A stretch of DNA of 9,493 bases, taken from contig PHCL01000028.1 of NCBI GenBank assembly GCA_002842195.1, positions 1 through 9,493 of the forward strand, written 5' to 3'. Source of the stretch: Betaproteobacteria bacterium HGW-Betaproteobacteria-20. GTDB taxonomy: Bacteria > Pseudomonadota > Gammaproteobacteria > Burkholderiales > Methylophilaceae. How positions within the stretch are numbered: the stretch's first letter is position 1; each line of letters starts with the position of its first letter. This document shows, piece by piece, positions 6,151 to 9,493 of the stretch. The notes beneath the pieces were generated by a model. That model was given only the letters and a program-made list of their open reading frames with translations, was not told where the DNA came from and searched no databases. The position numbers and the translations under genes were made by a program.

Positions 6151-8505
6151 ATGCAGTTTTCAGAAAATTGGTTACGTAGCCTCGTTAATACTGATTTAGA
6201 CAGCCAGGCGCTGAGTCATGCCCTGACTATGGCCGGGCTCGAGGTTGAAGATATTCAGCCAGTCGCGGCAAGCTTCAACAAGGTTGTGGTGGCAAAAATA
6301 CTATCCGCTGAAAAACATCCGGATGCAGACCGTTTGCAAGTATGTAAAGTGGATGTAGGTTTAGCAGAGCCCTTGCAAATCGTATGTGGCGCGACTAATG
6401 CACGCGCTGGTTTAATTGCACCGTGTGCTATGGTAGGCGCCGAGTTGCCTGGCATATCCATTAAGCAGGCTAAAGTACGTGGCGTAGACTCATTTGGCAT
6501 GATGTGTTCATCTAAAGAACTTGGCATTAGTGCAGAAGCTTCAGGCTTGCTGGAGTTGGATGCCAATGCAGTGATTGGACAAGATATACGTGAGCATTTG
6601 GATTTAGATGACCATCTACTTACCCTTAAACTCACACCTAACCGCAGTGATTGTTTGAGTATTGCTGGTATTGCCCGTGATGTTTCCGCAATTACAGGTG
6701 CGGCCGCTAGTTTTGAAACAATTTTACCAGTGCCTGCTGAAAGTCAATTTGCTAAGGAAGTCGTTGTGAGCGACCAATCGGCTTGTCCACGCTATTGTGG
6801 TCGTTTAATAAGTGGCGTAAATGCACAGTCAACCACGCCAGCCTGGATGATTAGGCGTCTTGAACGTAGCGGCTTACGTAGCATTAACGTGATAGTAGAC
6901 GTCACTAATTACGTGCTAATTGCGTTAGGACAGCCAATGCATGCATTTGATGCTGCCAAGTTAAGCGGGGGTATCAGTGTACGATTTGCCAAAGCCAACG
7001 AATCTTTGACTTTACTTAATGACCAAACGGTAGCGTTAAAAACTGATGATTTAGTGATTGCAGATGCAGGTGGTGCAGTCGCACTTGCTGGGGTTATGGG
7101 TGGAAAAGCAAGTGCTGTGGGTGACGAAACTACTGAAATTTTCCTGGAAAGTGCATTTTTCCCACCTTCAGTGATTGCAGGGAAAGCCCGTAGATTGGGC
7201 ATTAGTACGGATTCTTCTTACCGTTTTGAACGTGGCGTAGATTTCGGCAATACACGCAACGCCATTGAGTATGCAACTTTACTGATCAAGCAAATTTGTG
7301 GTGGAAGCGCTGGCGAAGTAACTGAAGTAATCGGCGTTTTGCCAGTGCGTAATCCAGTTAAGCTTAGAATGGCTCGTTTGGTTTCGGTGCTTGGTATTCC
7401 ATTCACGCATGATAAAGCAGCACAACTTTTAATGCAGCTTGGTTTTGCATTCACTTCGTCTGATGATGTTTTTAGTGTAACGCCGCCAAGCTACCGGTTT
7501 GATATTGCGATTGAAGAAGATTTAATCGAAGAAATTGCACGTTTACATGGTTACGATCATATTCCAGCAACAAAGCCTGTAGCCACGCTAAGTATACTGG
7601 GTGCGCCTGAAGCCAGACGTCACCAGAACACATTGCGGGCAAATTTGGCTGCTACTGGCTATCAGGAAGTTGTGAATTATAGTTTTGTGGACGAAAGCTG
7701 GGAGCGTGATTTATTGGGCAATGTCGCACCCATCAGGCTTAAAAATCCGATTGCAAGCAACTTGAGCGTGATGCGCACAAGTTTGTGGGGTGGGCTGTTA
7801 GATACCTTAGTGTATAACTTAAACCGTAAGCTAGAGCGTGCATTTTTATTTGAAATCGGCGCCACTTATTATCAGAAAAGGAATACATTTGTTGAAACTA
7901 CATGTATTTCCGGTTTAGCTTATGGTAGTGCGCGACCTGAACAATGGGGTGCTGATGGCGCAGATATTGATTTCTTTGAAGTAAAGGCTCACGTAGATGC
8001 CTTGATAGGCGTCTCAGCCGTGTATGAAAAAGCCGAGCATATTACGCTGCATCCTGGTCAAACTGCGCGCATTTTACTTGATGGCGTGGTAATAGGCTGG
8101 CTTGGTAAGCTGCATCCTAAGTGGCAACAGCATTATCACCTAACCAAAAGTGCTTTTCTATTTGAGTTAGATGCAGATGCTATATTGAATCGCCAAATCC
8201 CAAGTTATCAGGAAGTGTCAAAATTTTTGCCTGTGCGCCGTGATTTGGCCGTAGTATTGGATGAAAATATTGCCGTAAATTTGGTGTTAAGTACTGTAAA
8301 AAATGCCAATATACCGTTGATTACAGATATAGCATTATTTGATTTATACCAGGGTCAAGGTATCCCGGAAAACAAAAAAAGCCTTGCATTATCAGTACTT
8401 ATGCACGATACTCAAAAAACTTTGACTGATAATGATGCCGACATGGCTATTGCAAGTCTGCTACAATTGTTACAAAGTGAGTTTGACGCAGTGCTTAGAA
8501 ATTAA
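6151..8505 (+). CDS. pheT: Phenylalanine-tRNA ligase beta subunit
   Basis: The 784-residue beta subunit of PheRS (E. coli 795), which edits mischarged Tyr-tRNA(Phe) and binds tRNA. In order: the N-terminal B1 segment MQFSENWLRSLV; an OB-fold tRNA-binding domain (about 40-150) with HPDADRLQVCKVD and GMMCSSKELG; the B3/B4 editing module (about 210-390) with H264 in QPMHAFD and E333 in FLESAFF, the expected editing-site residues; the B5 domain (about 400-475) ending RFDIAIEEDLIEEIARLHGYDHIP; the inactive synthetase-like domain (about 480-680); and a C-terminal FDX-ACB anticodon-binding domain (about 688-784) starting KFLPVRRDLAVVL. The ATG at 6151 gives the canonical N-terminus. AAGG lies 13 nt upstream, a longer spacing than usual. 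It pairs with pheS to make the functional enzyme. Confidence 0.99.
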   Translation: MQFSENWLRSLVNTDLDSQALSHALTMAGLEVEDIQPVAASFNKVVVAKILSAEKHPDADRLQVCKVDVGLAEPLQIVCGATNARAGLIAPCAMVGAELPGISIKQAKVRGVDSFGMMCSSKELGISAEASGLLELDANAVIGQDIREHLDLDDHLLTLKLTPNRSDCLSIAGIARDVSAITGAAASFETILPVPAESQFAKEVVVSDQSACPRYCGRLISGVNAQSTTPAWMIRRLERSGLRSINVIVDVTNYVLIALGQPMHAFDAAKLSGGISVRFAKANESLTLLNDQTVALKTDDLVIADAGGAVALAGVMGGKASAVGDETTEIFLESAFFPPSVIAGKARRLGISTDSSYRFERGVDFGNTRNAIEYATLLIKQICGGSAGEVTEVIGVLPVRNPVKLRMARLVSVLGIPFTHDKAAQLLMQLGFAFTSSDDVFSVTPPSYRFDIAIEEDLIEEIARLHGYDHIPATKPVATLSILGAPEARRHQNTLRANLAATGYQEVVNYSFVDESWERDLLGNVAPIRLKNPIASNLSVMRTSLWGGLLDTLVYNLNRKLERAFLFEIGATYYQKRNTFVETTCISGLAYGSARPEQWGADGADIDFFEVKAHVDALIGVSAVYEKAEHITLHPGQTARILLDGVVIGWLGKLHPKWQQHYHLTKSAFLFELDADAILNRQIPSYQEVSKFLPVRRDLAVVLDENIAVNLVLSTVKNANIPLITDIALFDLYQGQGIPENKKSLALSVLMHDTQKTLTDNDADMAIASLLQLLQSEFDAVLRN

Positions 8506-8545
8506 TTAATTAAACGGTATGATTAGTTTATTATTTTATTTGCAA

Positions 8546-8575
8546 TGAACAGTTTGTAATAAACAACGTGATAAT
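8546..8575 (+). promoter_or_regulatory. Weak candidate promoter for ihfA
   Basis: TGAACA (8546-8551), an 18-bp spacer, and GATAAT (8570-8575), with 4/6 and 5/6 matches to the sigma-70 consensus. It would start transcription near 8582 and leave an 80-nt leader. The 156-bp pheT-ihfA gap is very AT-rich, so chance matches are likely, and ihfA may also be read from upstream. Confidence 0.3.
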
Positions 8576-8625
8576 AAGTTTTAAGTGATAAAAAGTTTCA
8601 AACGAATAATCTATACATTAGAAAA

Positions 8626-8639
8626 AGCTTTTAAAAGCT
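8626..8639. promoter_or_regulatory. 14-bp perfect palindrome before ihfA
   Basis: AGCTTTTAAAAGCT is a perfect palindrome ending 22 bp before the ihfA ATG and 11 bp before its GGGAG. As DNA it could be a dimeric-protein site; as RNA it could fold as AGCUU-UUAA-AAGCU near the ribosome site. It does not match the IHF consensus. No T-run follows. Confidence 0.35.
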
Positions 8640-8661
8640 GGAAATGAAATGGGAGTAGTGT

Positions 8662-8955
8662 ATGACATTAACAAAAGCTGAACTTGCAGATTTACTTTAT
8701 GAGCAAGTTGGGTTAAACAAACGCGAAGCTAAAGACATGGTTGAAGCATTTTTTGAAGAAGTGCGGATTGCTTTAGAAGCAGGCGATAGTGTAAAACTAT
8801 CAGGTTTTGGAAACTTTGAGTTGCGTAAAAAATCAGAACGACCAGGTCGCAACCCTAAAACTGGTGAAGAAATACCGATTACCGCACGTCGCGTAGTTAC
8901 TTTCCACGCCAGTCAAAAATTAAAAAGTAAAGTTGAAGCGCATTATCTTACCTAA
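8662..8955 (+). CDS. ihfA: Integration host factor subunit alpha
   Basis: A 97-residue HU/IHF-family DNA-bending protein (E. coli IhfA 99). It begins [28 protein letters not shown], the alpha-subunit type N-terminus. It carries [12 protein letters not shown] (44-55) and the DNA-inserting beta arm [21 protein letters not shown] (61-81), with Pro65 at the tip that intercalates between base pairs. The partner, IHF beta, is not in the window. IHF shapes promoters, recombination sites and origins. GGGAG (8651-8655) lies 6 nt before the ATG. Its position after pheT is the same as in E. coli, and the MerR-type gene follows after 61 bp, a common betaproteobacterial arrangement. Confidence 0.98.
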   Translation: MTLTKAELADLLYEQVGLNKREAKDMVEAFFEEVRIALEAGDSVKLSGFGNFELRKKSERPGRNPKTGEEIPITARRVVTFHASQKLKSKVEAHYLT

Positions 8956-9016
8956 AGTGATGTTATCTTAAACTTACCAAGTTAGAACTTAATCAAAAGA
9001 CTAATCCCATAAAAAT

Positions 9017-9445
9017 ATGAGTGAGTTAATTACAAAGTTGCAGTTACCGCCTATCCCGGCAAAGCGCTATTTTACTATCGGTGAAGTGAGTGAGCTTTGT
9101 GGTGTGAAACCACACGTACTCAGGTATTGGGAGCAAGAATTCACTCAGCTTAAACCAGTTAAACGACGTGGTAATCGCCGCTACTATCAACACCATGAAG
9201 TCTTATTGATTCGTCGTATTCGCGAGTTACTTTATGAGCAAGGGTTTACTATCAGTGGCGCACGTCATCGTTTAGACGAATCATATGACGGTGAAGTTAA
9301 GGCTGGTGCCGGGCCGTCAGCCACCCACTTGGCAAATGAAGGCCAAAATGACGTATTGTCAAATAACGGGTTTGATTTTGTATCTGCAAAAGCTGAGTTG
9401 CTCGAAATACTCAATTTATTGCGCCCAGCAGCACAAACTTCCTAA
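9017..9445 (+). CDS. MerR-family transcriptional regulator found downstream of ihfA
   Basis: A 142-residue protein with an N-terminal winged-helix DNA-binding domain of MerR type (about 17-86): YFTIGEVSELCGVKPHVLRYWEQEF is the helix-turn-helix, KRRGNRRYY the wing, and LIRRIRELLYEQGFTISGARHRL the following helices. The tail (90-142) is variable and ends in a likely helix, SAKAELLEILNLLRP, that may dimerise. Apart from Cys28 in the helix-turn-helix it has no cysteines, so it lacks the metal-sensing ligands of MerR, CueR or ZntR, and no effector domain is recognisable. It is the type conserved next to ihfA in many Proteobacteria; its targets and signal are not known to me. There is no clear Shine-Dalgarno before ATG 9017, so it may rely on read-through from ihfA. 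The 48 bp after it hold no visible feature. Confidence 0.9.
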   Translation: MSELITKLQLPPIPAKRYFTIGEVSELCGVKPHVLRYWEQEFTQLKPVKRRGNRRYYQHHEVLLIRRIRELLYEQGFTISGARHRLDESYDGEVKAGAGPSATHLANEGQNDVLSNNGFDFVSAKAELLEILNLLRPAAQTS

Positions 9446-9493
9446 ACGCATTCCAATTTATTTTTTTCGCGCTTTTAATGGTGCTTTGTCTTT

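Noticed and set aside
8943..8983. TTATCTTA direct repeat (8943-8950, 8963-8970) and AACTT-ACC-AAGTT inverted repeat between ihfA and the MerR gene
   Set aside because: One copy overlaps the ihfA coding end, the repeats are short and AT-rich, and no T-run makes the stem a terminator.
8991..9003. IHF-like site AATCAA-AAGA-CTA before the MerR gene
   Set aside because: It has one mismatch to the WATCAANNNNTTR consensus in AT-rich DNA, where such matches are frequent; nothing else supports it.
9446..9493. Right edge checked for a tRNA or a terminator
   Set aside because: The 48 bp contain a T-run but no stem before it and no tRNA-like arms; a tRNA gene, if present, would lie beyond the window.

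Overview
The window is about 9.5 kb of bacterial chromosome, moderately AT-rich and densely coding. It combines two things. One is a divergent pair of genes for the formyltransferase/hydrolase (Fhc) complex of tetrahydromethanopterin-linked C1 oxidation. The other is the conserved translation cluster thrS-infC-rpmI-rplT-pheS-pheT-ihfA followed by a MerR-family gene. Bacterial fhc genes are typical of methylotrophs, and the ihfA-MerR pair is common in Betaproteobacteria. The best guess is therefore a methylotrophic betaproteobacterium, probably Methylophilaceae (Methylotenera or Methylophilus-like). That assignment is inference from gene content and protein resemblance; no database search was possible.

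Minus strand, 1-1505: fhcB is complete and is followed by the first 56 codons of fhcA, which runs off the left edge. The 95-bp gap between them is exactly filled by a possible 32-codon ORF. Its ATG overlaps the fhcB stop (ATGA), it has a well-spaced GAAGG, and its TGA directly abuts the fhcA ATG. Between fhcB and thrS (1506-1681) are a 16-bp palindrome near the fhcB start, a plausible thrS promoter, and a terminator-like hairpin in the thrS leader.

Plus strand, 1682-4899: thrS, infC, rpmI and rplT read as one unit that ends at a strong UUCG-capped intrinsic terminator (4926-4954). infC has no ATG, GTG or TTG that would preserve its conserved N-terminus. The only sensible initiator is ATA at 3648, behind a GGAG. 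This fits the known IF3 self-discrimination against non-standard initiators. The infC-rpmI gap holds an interrupted 14-bp stem-loop and shares a 10-bp direct repeat with the infC leader, so it is a candidate L20 operator region.

Plus strand, 5047-9445: pheS and pheT encode the two subunits of phenylalanyl-tRNA synthetase and are separated by an unusually long 105-bp gap. ihfA encodes IHF alpha and is preceded by a 14-bp palindrome. The MerR-like gene ends close to the right edge. No Phe-rich leader peptide of the pheM type is visible before pheS.

I found no mobile element, CRISPR array, tRNA or rRNA. Most of the window is ordinary conserved genome. The points worth a second look are the fhcB-fhcA short ORF, the ATA start of infC, and the RNA and DNA structures in the leaders of thrS, rpmI, fhcB and ihfA.
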